From contig CAKSAJ010000014.1 in assembly GCA_934435195.1 (NCBI GenBank), forward strand, positions 1 to 63,405: a DNA stretch of 63,405 nt. The letters run 5' to 3'. This document shows, one piece after another, positions 34,601 through 43,668 of the stretch. The notes below the pieces were generated by a model. That model made no database searches. It saw only the letters and a list, made by a program, of their open reading frames with translations, and had not been told where the DNA came from. Positions within the stretch are counted from its first letter, which is position 1; each line of letters begins with the position of its first letter. This stretch comes from an uncultured Schaedlerella sp. GTDB taxonomy: Bacteria > Bacillota > Clostridia > Lachnospirales > Lachnospiraceae. Position numbers and translations under genes: made by a program.

Positions 34601-36172
34601 TTATTTCAACTCTGTGCCGTCTTTTATACAAGAATTAATTCCATCTATATCAATTTCTTTTCCGGACTGACCGCTCACCTCAACATCTTCAAGTACAAGC
34701 CTGTCAACATTTCTTGCGAAGATTCCCATTTTACAGATTTTTTCCGGAATTCCATCCATCATTGCAGGCTGTCCTGCTCTTGCCTCGGCATCATAATTCA
34801 CTCTTACATGTTTCATCTCAAGGTAATCAATCTTCTGCTCCGGAAGTCCGTAGAAAAATGCACCTGCCACATGGCAGTTATCTGCCTGGATATTTCTAAA
34901 GCATAAAGACTTCACTGCAGGTGTTCTGTCATCTACCGGAAGCGGTTCTTTACACTGAACATAGTCTGTATGTCCGTCCGGATCACAGAAATAGAAACTG
35001 TTTACAACAAATGGTGTCATAACCGAATCCATCTTTATATCTTCAAATATGATTCCATCAATGACTGCATCCTTTCCTCTTCCTCTTCTTGTCTTAACTC
35101 GCAGTCCTCTGTCTGTGTGATAGAAACAGCACTCTTTCGCTGTCAGATTTTTTACACCGCCGGCCATCTCACTTCCAAGTGTAATAGAACCATGACCATC
35201 TCTCATACAACACTGACGAATCATCAGATTAGAGGATGGTACTTTGTATTTTGCCCCAATTGATATTTTCCCTGATTTCACCGCAATACAATCATCTCCT
35301 ACTGAGAAATAACAGCCGGTAATTTCTACATCATCACATGCCTCAGGATCAAGTCCATCCGTATTTGGGGAATCTTTTGGTCCAAGAACGGAAATTCCGA
35401 TAAATTTTAAATGTTTAGAGAAAAATGGATGAATATTCCAGCTCGGACTATTTTGCACAGTAATTCCTGCTATACAAATATTTTCACATTGATTTAAAAA
35501 TATCATACGTGGTCTGGCCGCGCCACGAATTTTCTTCGCTTCATACCACCAGTTTTCATAACTTGCATTACCATCGAGAACGCCTTCTCCGCAAATCGTT
35601 ACGTTCTTTACTCCGATTCCGGTAATAATTCCTGCGAACATGTCCATTGCATCGCCTTCCCATGTTCCAAGAATAAATTCGCCGCTTCCGTCTTCCTTAT
35701 GTACTGTACTTTTAAGTATTGGGAAATGTTCTCTTTCTGTATCTGCTGACAGTACTGCCCCTTTTTTCAACTCAAGTGTCATATTATCTTTCAGAAACAG
35801 ACTTGTTACTTTGTATACACCTTCCGGTATCACAACTCTTCCACCTGATACACAGGAAAGAATTGCCGCCTGGATATACTTTGTATCATCCTGCTGCCCG
35901 TCGCCTTTTGCTCCAAATGTTTTTACATCGTAAACAAATTTTTCTTCCTCTGTTTTAAAAGAAACTTTAGCACTTTCATTTCCTTTTTTTACACAAATCT
36001 CATACTCGGTCTCTGGTTTTAAATCATAGATAATTGAAACTACTCGGTCTGTTTTTTTATAAAATTCATTATTTACATAGATTTCAACAGGTTCTTCCAT
36101 TTCAAAAATTCCCTGTCCCACACATTCAATTGCTGCGGCACAAGCCACTTTCCAAATCACTTTTAATTCCAT
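34601..36172 (-). CDS. GH28 polygalacturonase-family glycosidase
   Basis: The 523-residue enzyme has an N-terminal Fn3-like domain (about 1-78) and a right-handed beta-helix beginning YDVKTFGAKGDG. The family catalytic set is visible: NTDGLDPEACDD, GDDCIAVKSG and RDGHGSITLGSE, followed by RGLRVKTRRGRG (the RxK site). It hydrolyses galacturonan or rhamnogalacturonan oligomers. There is no signal peptide, so it acts in the cytosol on imported oligosaccharides. Start follows AAAAGGAG. A TGTAAGTGCTTACA operator sits 16 bp upstream of the start codon, where a bound repressor would block transcription. Confidence 0.92.
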   Translation of the reverse strand: MELKVIWKVACAAAIECVGQGIFEMEEPVEIYVNNEFYKKTDRVVSIIYDLKPETEYEICVKKGNESAKVSFKTEEEKFVYDVKTFGAKGDGQQDDTKYIQAAILSCVSGGRVVIPEGVYKVTSLFLKDNMTLELKKGAVLSADTEREHFPILKSTVHKEDGSGEFILGTWEGDAMDMFAGIITGIGVKNVTICGEGVLDGNASYENWWYEAKKIRGAARPRMIFLNQCENICIAGITVQNSPSWNIHPFFSKHLKFIGISVLGPKDSPNTDGLDPEACDDVEITGCYFSVGDDCIAVKSGKISIGAKYKVPSSNLMIRQCCMRDGHGSITLGSEMAGGVKNLTAKECCFYHTDRGLRVKTRRGRGKDAVIDGIIFEDIKMDSVMTPFVVNSFYFCDPDGHTDYVQCKEPLPVDDRTPAVKSLCFRNIQADNCHVAGAFFYGLPEQKIDYLEMKHVRVNYDAEARAGQPAMMDGIPEKICKMGIFARNVDRLVLEDVEVSGQSGKEIDIDGINSCIKDGTELK

Positions 36173-36187
36173 ACTGTTCTCCTTTTA

Positions 36188-36201
36188 TGTAAGTGCTTAC
36201 A
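36188..36201. promoter_or_regulatory. LacI-type operator TGTAAGTGCTTACA
   Basis: A perfect palindrome just upstream of the GH28 start. One of seven related sites in the pectin block. Confidence 0.7.
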
Positions 36202-36357
36202 TTTTTACCTCAATAGTAACATTCACATATTTTTTTGTCAATCATGCAATAGACACAAAAACCGACCTTATTTCTTATGTATTTTCACTAATATCAATTT
36301 CTTTTATTTATGTTATAATAAGTATCGTAACCTAATATCTAGGTGTTTATCCGCGTG

Positions 36358-36371
36358 TGTTAGCCCTTACA
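36358..36371. promoter_or_regulatory. LacI-type operator TGTTAGCCCTTACA
   Basis: One mismatch from TGTAAGnnCTTACA, 29 bp upstream of the divergent GH105 start codon. Confidence 0.65.
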
Positions 36372-36399
36372 TTTTATTACATTCACGGAGGAAACATTT

Positions 36400-37530
36400 A
36401 TGCAAATCTTAGACAACTATATTACTCAGTTAATCGAGAACAGTACACCACAGGAACCTGCTTGGAACATCGAGAAAATTCGTGCAGGCAAACCAAACAC
36501 ATGGAATTATATCGACGGATGTATGATCAAAGCTCTTCTTACGATCTATGATATCACAGAAGATGCACGTTATCTGAATTTTGCAGACGAATTTATTGAC
36601 TACTTTGTAAACGAAGATGGAACAATTAAGTACTATGATCCAGAAGAATATAATCTGGACAATGTAAATGCCGGTAAGACACTTTATCGTCTTTACGATC
36701 TCACTCACAAAGAGAAATACCGAAAGGCAATGGATACCATCTATTCTCAGCTTCAGGGACAGCCACGAACAAAAGAAGGAAACTTCTGGCACAAAGAAAT
36801 CTACCCTGACCAGATCTGGCTTGATGGATTATACATGGCTCAACCTTTCTACATGCAGTATGAACTAAGCTTCTGCGGTGGAAATGCCTGCCAGGACAGC
36901 TTCAAGCAGTTCCAGACAGTAAGAGAATTGATGCGTTGTGAGAAAAATGGTCTCTATTATCATGCATATGACTCATCCCGCAAAATGTTCTGGTGCGACA
37001 AAGTAACCGGTCTCTCCAGCAATTTCTGGCTTCGTGCCGAAGGATGGTTTGCCATGGCTATCGCCGACACATGGGAAATCATGCCAGAATCAATGAGTGC
37101 AGAACGTGATGAATTGAAAGATATGTTCTGTGAACTGATTGATGCTATGCTCCCATATCAGGATGAAGAATCCGGTATGTGGTATCAGGTCATCAACCTT
37201 GGCGGAATCAAGCCAAACTATCTTGAGACATCCGGTTCTGCAATCTTCGCATATGCGATTATGAAAGGGGTTCGCCTCGGACTTTTAGATGAGAAATATT
37301 TCGCATACGGTGAAAAAGCATTTTACGGAATCTGCGAGAACTTTCTTAACGAGAAAGATGGCGTACTTCAGCTCGACAACATCTGTCTGGTTGCCGGTCT
37401 TGGAAATATTGATATGCGCGAAGGTACATTTGAGTACTATATGCGCGAACCTATTGTTAAAAATGATGCGAAAGGCGTAGCGCCACTGATTCTCGCTTAC
37501 ACAGAGATTCTGCTTCGCAATAAGAAATAA
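36400..37530 (+). CDS. GH105 unsaturated rhamnogalacturonyl/galacturonyl hydrolase
   Basis: The 376-residue (alpha/alpha)6-barrel enzyme has the YteR/YesR-family features: NAGKTLYRLYDLT, the catalytic-aspartate segment PDQIWLDGLYMAQPF, GFWLRAEGWFAMA-like NFWLRAEGWFAMA, and SGSAIFAYAIMKG. Enzymes of this family remove unsaturated uronic acid from pectin-derived oligosaccharides by hydrating the double bond. Length is as expected and there is no signal peptide. Start follows CGGAGG. It is divergent from GH28, with operators at both promoters, and leads a pair with the TIM-barrel isomerase. Confidence 0.92.
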   Translation: MQILDNYITQLIENSTPQEPAWNIEKIRAGKPNTWNYIDGCMIKALLTIYDITEDARYLNFADEFIDYFVNEDGTIKYYDPEEYNLDNVNAGKTLYRLYDLTHKEKYRKAMDTIYSQLQGQPRTKEGNFWHKEIYPDQIWLDGLYMAQPFYMQYELSFCGGNACQDSFKQFQTVRELMRCEKNGLYYHAYDSSRKMFWCDKVTGLSSNFWLRAEGWFAMAIADTWEIMPESMSAERDELKDMFCELIDAMLPYQDEESGMWYQVINLGGIKPNYLETSGSAIFAYAIMKGVRLGLLDEKYFAYGEKAFYGICENFLNEKDGVLQLDNICLVAGLGNIDMREGTFEYYMREPIVKNDAKGVAPLILAYTEILLRNKK

Positions 37531-37584
37531 TAGAACTGCAAATACTTATAAAAGAAATAACTATAGAAAGGCCTATTTAGAGAT

Positions 37585-38436
37585 ATGAAAAGTTCAACTA
37601 CTTCAAATCTTCAAATAGGGATCAGGCTCCATGATATGGAGCCTGTTTCTCTTGAAGAACGACTTGTCCTTGCAAAAGAAAAAGGATTTACCTGTGCTCA
37701 TCTTGCTTCCAAATTAATTTATTCCGAATATCACATTGACCGCCATGGTCTTACTCCGGGGCTGGCAGCTCATCTGCGCCGTAAGTTCAGTGAAAACGGA
37801 ATTGATATTGCTGTATATGGATGTTACCTGAATCTTGCTAATCCAGACCCTGTTAGATTAAATGAAATCATCGAAGAATATAAAGCAAATATCCGCTTTG
37901 CCGCATGGCTCGGCGCTCCTCTTGTCGGAACAGAAACAGGCGCACCAAATACAGAATATGCCTACTGTCCACAATGTCATGAAGAAGAGGCATTTGCTTT
38001 CTTCATGAAGAATCTGAAACAAGTTGTAGACTATGCCGCATCTTACGGAATCACAATCGCGATTGAACCTGTATGGAGACACATCATTTACAATCCACAG
38101 CGTACCAGAATCGCACTTGATACACTTGGAAGAGATCATCTCCAGATTATCTTTGACCCGGTAAATATGCTTGCCAAATGCAATCATCTTAAGCAGAAAG
38201 AACTCTTTCATGAAATGCTGGAATTAAATGGAAATGATATCGTACTCCTTCATGCAAAGGACTACACTGTAGATGGAAATGAACTGATTGCCTGTGCACC
38301 GGGAAGTACCGGAAACCTCGACTACAGTGAGATTCTTCACTGGCTCAAAGAGCACAAGCCTTACCTGCATATAACAATGGAAAATACGACTCCTGAAAAT
38401 GCAATTGAAGCTATGAATTTTTTGAAGAACTTTTAA
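37585..38436 (+). CDS. Sugar isomerase/epimerase-type TIM-barrel protein
   Basis: The 283-residue protein has the xylose-isomerase-like TIM barrel (AP endonuclease family 2): QIGIRLHDM, GTETGAPNTEY, IAIEPVWRHI (metal-ligand glutamate), IIFDPVNML, LLHAKDY and ITMENTTPE. The metal-binding pattern of Glu, Asp, His and Glu is intact. Members isomerize or epimerize ketoses or keto-uronates. It follows GH105 by 54 bp in the same direction, so it may act on the released keto-deoxyuronate or on a related sugar. Substrate unproven. Confidence 0.75.
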   Translation: MKSSTTSNLQIGIRLHDMEPVSLEERLVLAKEKGFTCAHLASKLIYSEYHIDRHGLTPGLAAHLRRKFSENGIDIAVYGCYLNLANPDPVRLNEIIEEYKANIRFAAWLGAPLVGTETGAPNTEYAYCPQCHEEEAFAFFMKNLKQVVDYAASYGITIAIEPVWRHIIYNPQRTRIALDTLGRDHLQIIFDPVNMLAKCNHLKQKELFHEMLELNGNDIVLLHAKDYTVDGNELIACAPGSTGNLDYSEILHWLKEHKPYLHITMENTTPENAIEAMNFLKNF

Positions 38437-38493
38437 AAAAGAGAGCAGCCACTTCACGATTTTCCAATCGTCCCAAGCGGCTGCTCTCTTTTT
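38435..38493. terminator. Bidirectional terminator
   Basis: GAGAGCAGCC pairs with GGCTGCTCTC around an inner ACGAT/ATCGT hairpin, with A-run and T-run on the two sides. It separates the convergent isomerase and GPH genes. Confidence 0.85.
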
Positions 38494-38496
38494 CTA

Positions 38497-40023
38497 TTAA
38501 CCTACACTAACTGAATTATCTAATTTCATTTTTTTTGGTTTATAACCGATATTATTATTTCCAAAGCAGTGTTCATATGGCACACCTGTAAGCTGTTCCA
38601 GCACTTTCTTTACTTCTGGATCAACATCTTCCATTTTTCCGCCTCCATGTACACGCTCAAGCTCTGCAATAACAATCTTGTGTGTATCCTGTGTCAGCTT
38701 CATTTTGAAGGAGAATACAATACCAAGTAATGCAAGTCCGCAACATCCAATCAACATTACTCCGATGATCGCATTCTGTGCTGATTGCGGCTGTACAGAA
38801 ACACCTTCTTTGAATCCGAATGCTGCAAGTGTAAATCCAAGGATTGATACAATACTTGCACGAAGAAGTTTTCCTGCCATTGTCATAGCTCCGGCATAGA
38901 TTCCTTCACGACGACGATTTGTTACAACCTCATCTACATCTGCCATAAATGTATATGATGTCCAAGGAATGTAGTAAACACCACCTGTTCCAAGACCAAA
39001 TACAACTACGATCACAATCATTACCACTGTCAGGTTCGGCACATGAATAAATGCAACTGCGATATATCCAAGGATTGCTGCGATTACAACGCTCAGTGCC
39101 CAGATAAATGGTTTCTTAAATCCTTTCTTCGCTACGATTCCAACAAAAAGCATTGTTGAGATCAGCTGAAGAATACTACTGATACTGTTCATTTCTGATA
39201 CGAATGTAGAAGGCTGTGCCAGAACATAAACTACATAGTAAGTAAATGTTGCTGTAAAGAGCCATTCAGCTCCGAATCCGAACAAATACATTCCAAGATG
39301 ATGACGGAAAGTACGAACTCTTAATGTTGATAAAATATCTGTAAAAAGCTTCTTGAATCCTTCTGCAATATTTGCAACACTCTCGTCCTCAACCTCTTCA
39401 CATGGACGTTCCCATGTATTGAAGTAAAGTAAAATCATGGATACTACAAGGATTGCTCCATAGCAAAGTCCTGTACAGAAGAATGGTGTCGGGGAATCCT
39501 GTCCATAGATTCCAATAAATAATCCAGGAAGAGCAGCTCCAAGGAAGTTTGCAATCTTTCCAAACATTGCTTTCGATCCTGCAAGGTATGTACGCTCTTC
39601 AAATGTATTTGTCATCTCTACCGGCAATGTGTTGTATGGAATCATAACACCTGTATATACGATTTCAAACATAATGTATGTTGAAAAATAATACCAGAAG
39701 TTCATTCCTTTTACCCACAGAAGCGGATACAGACACATTAACGGAATACCGATCAAAATGAAAAATCTTCTTCTTCCGAATCTGCGTCCCAGCTTTGTTT
39801 TATAAAAGCTATCTGAGATAAATCCCATCAATGGATTCATAATTACATCCAAATAAGTTGCTATTGAGAATATTAATGTTGCCTGTGCAATTGGCAGATG
39901 GCAAAATGTTGTGTAAAAGAATAAAAGCCATGAACCGCTGATTGCCAGTGCTCCGCTTCCCAGAAGGTTACCTGTTCCATAGGCGAAACGCGTAACCGGT
40001 GTGATTTTACGTGTCTTCTTCAT
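38497..40023 (-). CDS. GPH-family transporter, probably for oligogalacturonides
   Basis: The 508-residue membrane protein has about 12 hydrophobic segments and the MelB-type loop MNPLMGFISDSFYKTKLGRR (about 68-87). It is longer than the other GPH protein in the window, with a hydrophilic C-terminus. Its place in the pectin block and two upstream operators suggest uptake of galacturonide oligomers for the cytosolic GH28 and GH105. ATG 40023 is 8 bases after AGGAG; the in-frame ATG at 40029 is only 2 bases away from it. Confidence 0.85.
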   Translation of the reverse strand: MKKTRKITPVTRFAYGTGNLLGSGALAISGSWLLFFYTTFCHLPIAQATLIFSIATYLDVIMNPLMGFISDSFYKTKLGRRFGRRRFFILIGIPLMCLYPLLWVKGMNFWYYFSTYIMFEIVYTGVMIPYNTLPVEMTNTFEERTYLAGSKAMFGKIANFLGAALPGLFIGIYGQDSPTPFFCTGLCYGAILVVSMILLYFNTWERPCEEVEDESVANIAEGFKKLFTDILSTLRVRTFRHHLGMYLFGFGAEWLFTATFTYYVVYVLAQPSTFVSEMNSISSILQLISTMLFVGIVAKKGFKKPFIWALSVVIAAILGYIAVAFIHVPNLTVVMIVIVVVFGLGTGGVYYIPWTSYTFMADVDEVVTNRRREGIYAGAMTMAGKLLRASIVSILGFTLAAFGFKEGVSVQPQSAQNAIIGVMLIGCCGLALLGIVFSFKMKLTQDTHKIVIAELERVHGGGKMEDVDPEVKKVLEQLTGVPYEHCFGNNNIGYKPKKMKLDNSVSVG

Positions 40024-40060
40024 AATCATATCTCCTCATGTTCTCTTGATAATTCCTTTG

Positions 40061-40074
40061 TGTAAGCCCTTACA
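40061..40074. promoter_or_regulatory. LacI-type operator TGTAAGCCCTTACA
   Basis: Matches the site consensus exactly, 37 bp upstream of the GPH start codon. Confidence 0.7.
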
Positions 40075-40231
40075 ATTATTTATTATAAAGGTGTGTTAAA
40101 AATAAGTCAATCCTTTGTTGTACTTCATTTTATACAATTTTTCCGCCGTTTTTTTGAATATATTTCCCTGTTTTTCGTTTTTCTAGGCAAATATTGAACT
40201 AAATATAGCATTTCTTTTCCATTACGACTTA

Positions 40232-40245
40232 TGTAACCTCTTACA
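40232..40245. promoter_or_regulatory. LacI-type operator TGTAACCTCTTACA
   Basis: One mismatch. It is about 170 bp upstream of the first site, suitable for a second operator and DNA looping before the GPH gene. It directly abuts the uxaC terminator. Confidence 0.5.
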
Positions 40246-40246
40246 T

Positions 40247-40294
40247 AAAAAACGTGGCATCTTGCATTTTTCACAAACACAAAATACCACGTTT
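40247..40294 (-). terminator. Terminator after uxaC
   Basis: AAACGTGG pairs with CCACGTTT across a long loop and is followed by TTTTTT on the minus strand, 20 bases after the uxaC stop. Confidence 0.75.
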
Positions 40295-40313
40295 AAAATT
40301 TATTATAATTTAA

Positions 40314-41726
40314 TTATTCAGAAATATCAAATCCGAAATATTTGACTGCATTATTATAAGAAATTCCTTTTACAATCTGCTCAAGCACTTTATAATCTGC
40401 CGGATATTCTCCGTTCTCAACCCATCCTCCAATCAGTTCGCAGAGAATTCTTCTGAAATACTCATGTCTTGTGTAAGACAAGAAACTTCTTGAATCTGTA
40501 AGCATTCCTACAAAGTTAGACAAAAGTCCCAGGTTTGCAAGGGATGTCATCTGAGCAATCATACCTGTCTTGTGATCGTTGAACCACCATGCACTTCCCT
40601 GCTGGATCTTTCCTGCTGCCTCTGTTCCCTGGAAACATCCAAGAATTGTTCCGATTGCTTCATTGTCACAAGGATTCAAAGAATACAAGATCGTCTTTGG
40701 AAGTTCATCTGTTGCGATCAAAGAGTTCAGGAAATCCGCTGTCTGTGCACTTGGAGCATAATTGTTGATACAATCAAATCCTGTATCCGGTCCAAGTTTT
40801 GCATACATCAACGCATTATTATCACGTTTACATCCATAATGAATCTGCATTACCCAATTTCTCTTATGATAAGCTCTTGCAACAAACTGCATAAATGCCA
40901 TCTTAAATTTCATTTCTTCTTCTCTTGTGATGCTTTCACCTGCCAATGCTTTTTTGAAAATCGCATCAACTTCCTCTTCTGTAGCAGGTGCGTACATGAC
41001 ATACTCCAACGCATGGTCTGATACAGAACAACCCATAGACGCAAAGAAATCCATTCTGTTCAAAATAGCTTCCTTCATAGTAGCAAAATCTTTTACTTCG
41101 ATTCCGCTTACTTCTGAAAGAGTTTTCATATAATCTGCATATTCTGGTTTTTCCAGATTCATAGCTTTATCCGGACGCCATGCTGGAAGTACCTGAACTT
41201 CAAAAGTATCATCCTCTGCCAGTTTTTTATGCCATTCCAGAGAATCTACCGGATCATCTGTAGTACAGATTAATTTCACATTTGACTGACGGATCAGATT
41301 TCTTACAGACATTCCATCTTCCTGTAATTTCGCATTACACAGATTCCAGACTTCTTCTGCTGTCTCTCCGCACAAATGTCCTGTATATCCAAAATATCTC
41401 TGCAACTCTAAATGACTCCAATGATACAGAGGATTTCCGATTGCTTTTTCAAGAGTCTCAGCCCATTTCTGGAATTTTTCACGGTCGCTTGCACCGCCTG
41501 TAATATAATATTCATCTACTCCATTGGAACGCATCTGGCGCCATTTATAATGATCTCCGCCAAGCCATACCTGTGTAATATTTTCAAACTTTCTATCTTC
41601 TGCTATTTCCTGTGGGTTAATATGACAGTGATAGTCTACGATCGGCATATTCTCTGCATACTCGTGAAAAAGTTTCTGTGATGTTTCTGAAGATAATAAA
41701 AAGTCTTTATCCATAAATGCTTTCAT
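40314..41726 (-). CDS. uxaC: Glucuronate/galacturonate isomerase
   Basis: The 470-residue enzyme converts galacturonate to tagaturonate (and glucuronate to fructuronate). It carries the UxaC hallmarks VDYHCHINPQEIAEDR (metal-binding histidines), WLGGDHYKWRQMRSNGV, TTDDPVDSLEWH, and the C-terminal LTDSRSFLSYTRHEYFRR. Length is typical. Start follows TAGGAGAG. It is the last gene of the TRAP transporter operon, 120 bp after dctM, with a hairpin in the gap that may lower its expression. Its product feeds UxaB. Confidence 0.95.
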   Translation of the reverse strand: MKAFMDKDFLLSSETSQKLFHEYAENMPIVDYHCHINPQEIAEDRKFENITQVWLGGDHYKWRQMRSNGVDEYYITGGASDREKFQKWAETLEKAIGNPLYHWSHLELQRYFGYTGHLCGETAEEVWNLCNAKLQEDGMSVRNLIRQSNVKLICTTDDPVDSLEWHKKLAEDDTFEVQVLPAWRPDKAMNLEKPEYADYMKTLSEVSGIEVKDFATMKEAILNRMDFFASMGCSVSDHALEYVMYAPATEEEVDAIFKKALAGESITREEEMKFKMAFMQFVARAYHKRNWVMQIHYGCKRDNNALMYAKLGPDTGFDCINNYAPSAQTADFLNSLIATDELPKTILYSLNPCDNEAIGTILGCFQGTEAAGKIQQGSAWWFNDHKTGMIAQMTSLANLGLLSNFVGMLTDSRSFLSYTRHEYFRRILCELIGGWVENGEYPADYKVLEQIVKGISYNNAVKYFGFDISE

Positions 41727-41775
41727 GTTCGTTCTCTCCTATTTCTTAATTTGAACTTTATTTTTTACTACATGC

Positions 41776-41812
41776 CAAAGAGCGCACACACAAACAATTG
41801 CACGCTCTTTGA
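41776..41812. other. Hairpin between dctM and uxaC
   Basis: CAAAGAGCG pairs with CGCTCTTTG across a short loop in the intergenic gap. On the minus strand no T-run follows; on the plus strand ATTTTC follows. It may be an mRNA processing or attenuation element. Confidence 0.4.
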
Positions 41813-41846
41813 TTTTCTCAAAAAACTATCAAGTCTGAGAAATCTC

Positions 41847-43154
41847 TTAGATATATCCAAGTAATTTTGGAAGTGTCAGGCTGAGTGCCGGGATATATGT
41901 CACTAACATCAATACAGCGAAAATGACTGCAAAATATACAAGTAACTGCTTGAATACTGTCTCAATCTTAACACCTCCGACTTTAACACCGACAAACAGT
42001 GTTGTTCCAACAGGCGGTGTGATCGTTCCGATACACAGGTTGAAGATCATCATGATTCCAAAATGAATCGTATTCATTCCCAGCGCTGTACATACCGGAA
42101 GGAAAATTGGTGTAAAGATCAGGCAGGCCGGTGTCATATCCATAAATGTTCCAACTACAAGAAGGATAACATTGATCAGAAGGAAAATGACGTATTTATT
42201 GCTGCTGATTGCAAGAAGTCCTGCTGATACGATTGCCGGAATATTTGTAAATGCCATAACCCATGACATGATACTTGATACTCCGATCAGGAAAATGATA
42301 ATTCCTGTCATCTCTGCACTGTCCTTGAAAATCTTTGGAAGATCTTTGATCTTGATTGATTTATATACAAACAATGAAAGAATCAGGCTATATACAACAG
42401 CCACTACAGAGCCTTCTGTTGCTGTAAACACACCAAAGATAATTCCACCGATAACGATAACAATAAGGAGCAGACATGGTATTGCCTGAAGGACTACTTT
42501 TCCTGCTTCTTTTGCTGTAAATTTTGTCTTAGCACGATATCCTCTCTTCTTTGCAATAAAATAAATTACAAGCATACATGCCAGACCCCAGAGGATTCCA
42601 GGAATATATCCGGCCATAAAAAGTGCTGCTACAGAAGTTCCTCCACTTACAAGTGAAAATGTGATCATAACATTACTTGGAGGAATCAAAAGTCCTGTTG
42701 GTGCTGTTGCAATATTAACCGCTGCTGAGAAGTTCGGATCATATCCTTCTTCTTTCTCAATTGGTCCGATGATAGAGCCCATGGCAGATGCTGCTGCTGT
42801 ACCGGAACCGGAAATAGAACCGAAAAGCATGTTGGCAAGAACATTTGTCTGAGCCAATGCTCCAGGTGCACGACCTGTAATAAGTTTTGCAAGGTTGATC
42901 AGGCGGACTGCAATACCACCTTTATTCATAATATTTCCTGCAAGGATGAAAAATGGAATAGCCAGCAAACTAAATACAGATATTCCAGAGAAAATTCTCT
43001 GAGATCCGGTTAAAACGGCTACATCTACATTCATAACAGGAAGAATCGCACATACAGAAGATACTCCAAGCGCAACCGCGATAGGTACTCCTGCAATCAG
43101 CATGATTACAAGAAGGATTAAAATAATTAACCCTGATACTACTGCTATATTCAT
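41847..43154 (-). CDS. dctM: TRAP transporter large membrane subunit
   Basis: The 435-residue protein has about 12 membrane segments and the DctM-family pattern: IAVALGVSSV, FFILAGNIMNKGGIA, NMLFGSISGSGTAAASAMGSI and LVVGTFMDMTPACLIFTPIF. It forms the ion-coupled channel of a tripartite uptake system and works with the DctP and DctQ proteins next to it. Because it lies between galacturonate genes, the cargo is probably a hexuronate. Start follows AAAGGGGG. It lies 15 bp after dctQ. Confidence 0.92.
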   Translation of the reverse strand: MNIAVVSGLIILILLVIMLIAGVPIAVALGVSSVCAILPVMNVDVAVLTGSQRIFSGISVFSLLAIPFFILAGNIMNKGGIAVRLINLAKLITGRAPGALAQTNVLANMLFGSISGSGTAAASAMGSIIGPIEKEEGYDPNFSAAVNIATAPTGLLIPPSNVMITFSLVSGGTSVAALFMAGYIPGILWGLACMLVIYFIAKKRGYRAKTKFTAKEAGKVVLQAIPCLLLIVIVIGGIIFGVFTATEGSVVAVVYSLILSLFVYKSIKIKDLPKIFKDSAEMTGIIIFLIGVSSIMSWVMAFTNIPAIVSAGLLAISSNKYVIFLLINVILLVVGTFMDMTPACLIFTPIFLPVCTALGMNTIHFGIMMIFNLCIGTITPPVGTTLFVGVKVGGVKIETVFKQLLVYFAVIFAVLMLVTYIPALSLTLPKLLGYI

Positions 43155-43169
43155 CTTTATTTTCCCCCT

Positions 43170-43667
43170 TTACTCTTCTGTCTTCTGTACATAATTTCCT
43201 GTACACATATCTGCAATATTAAGTATTCCGTAAATTGTAACCAGAATACCGCTAAGTGGCATGACTGCATAAATTACGCCCATAGATACTCCAAGGGATG
43301 CTGTCTTCTGTGTCATTGTCAGATCCATGATTGTGAATCCACCATAGATCAATACAGCTGCCGCAAAGAAAATAATCAATACTTCAATCACAATATCAAG
43401 AATTTTTCTCTTTCCTTCTGAAAGCTTATCTACCAGAAAGCTCATTTTCATATGATCTCTTTTACCAAATACATAAGCTGATGCAAGCATAGCCATCCAT
43501 GCAAATGTATATGTAAGAAGTTCTTCTGATACCGTACTTGGACTGTTGAATACAAATCTGGTTACAATCTGATATGTTCCAACAATTACCATCATCGCAA
43601 ACAGAATTACACAGGCAGCACTCAAGACTGTATCAATACCTTTTCTGATTTTATGTAATACTTCCAT
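43170..43667 (-). CDS. dctQ: TRAP transporter small membrane subunit
   Basis: The 165-residue protein has four membrane helices with the DctQ pattern VTRFVFNSPSTVSEELLTYTFAWMAMLASAYVFGK-type (charged and aromatic residues of the second helix, about 38-72) and DHMKMSFL. ATG 43667 follows AGGAGG; a longer in-frame reading begins within dctP and has no support. The start is one base after the dctP stop. Confidence 0.92.
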   Translation of the reverse strand: MEVLHKIRKGIDTVLSAACVILFAMMVIVGTYQIVTRFVFNSPSTVSEELLTYTFAWMAMLASAYVFGKRDHMKMSFLVDKLSEGKRKILDIVIEVLIIFFAAAVLIYGGFTIMDLTMTQKTASLGVSMGVIYAVMPLSGILVTIYGILNIADMCTGNYVQKTEE

Positions 43668-43668
43668 C

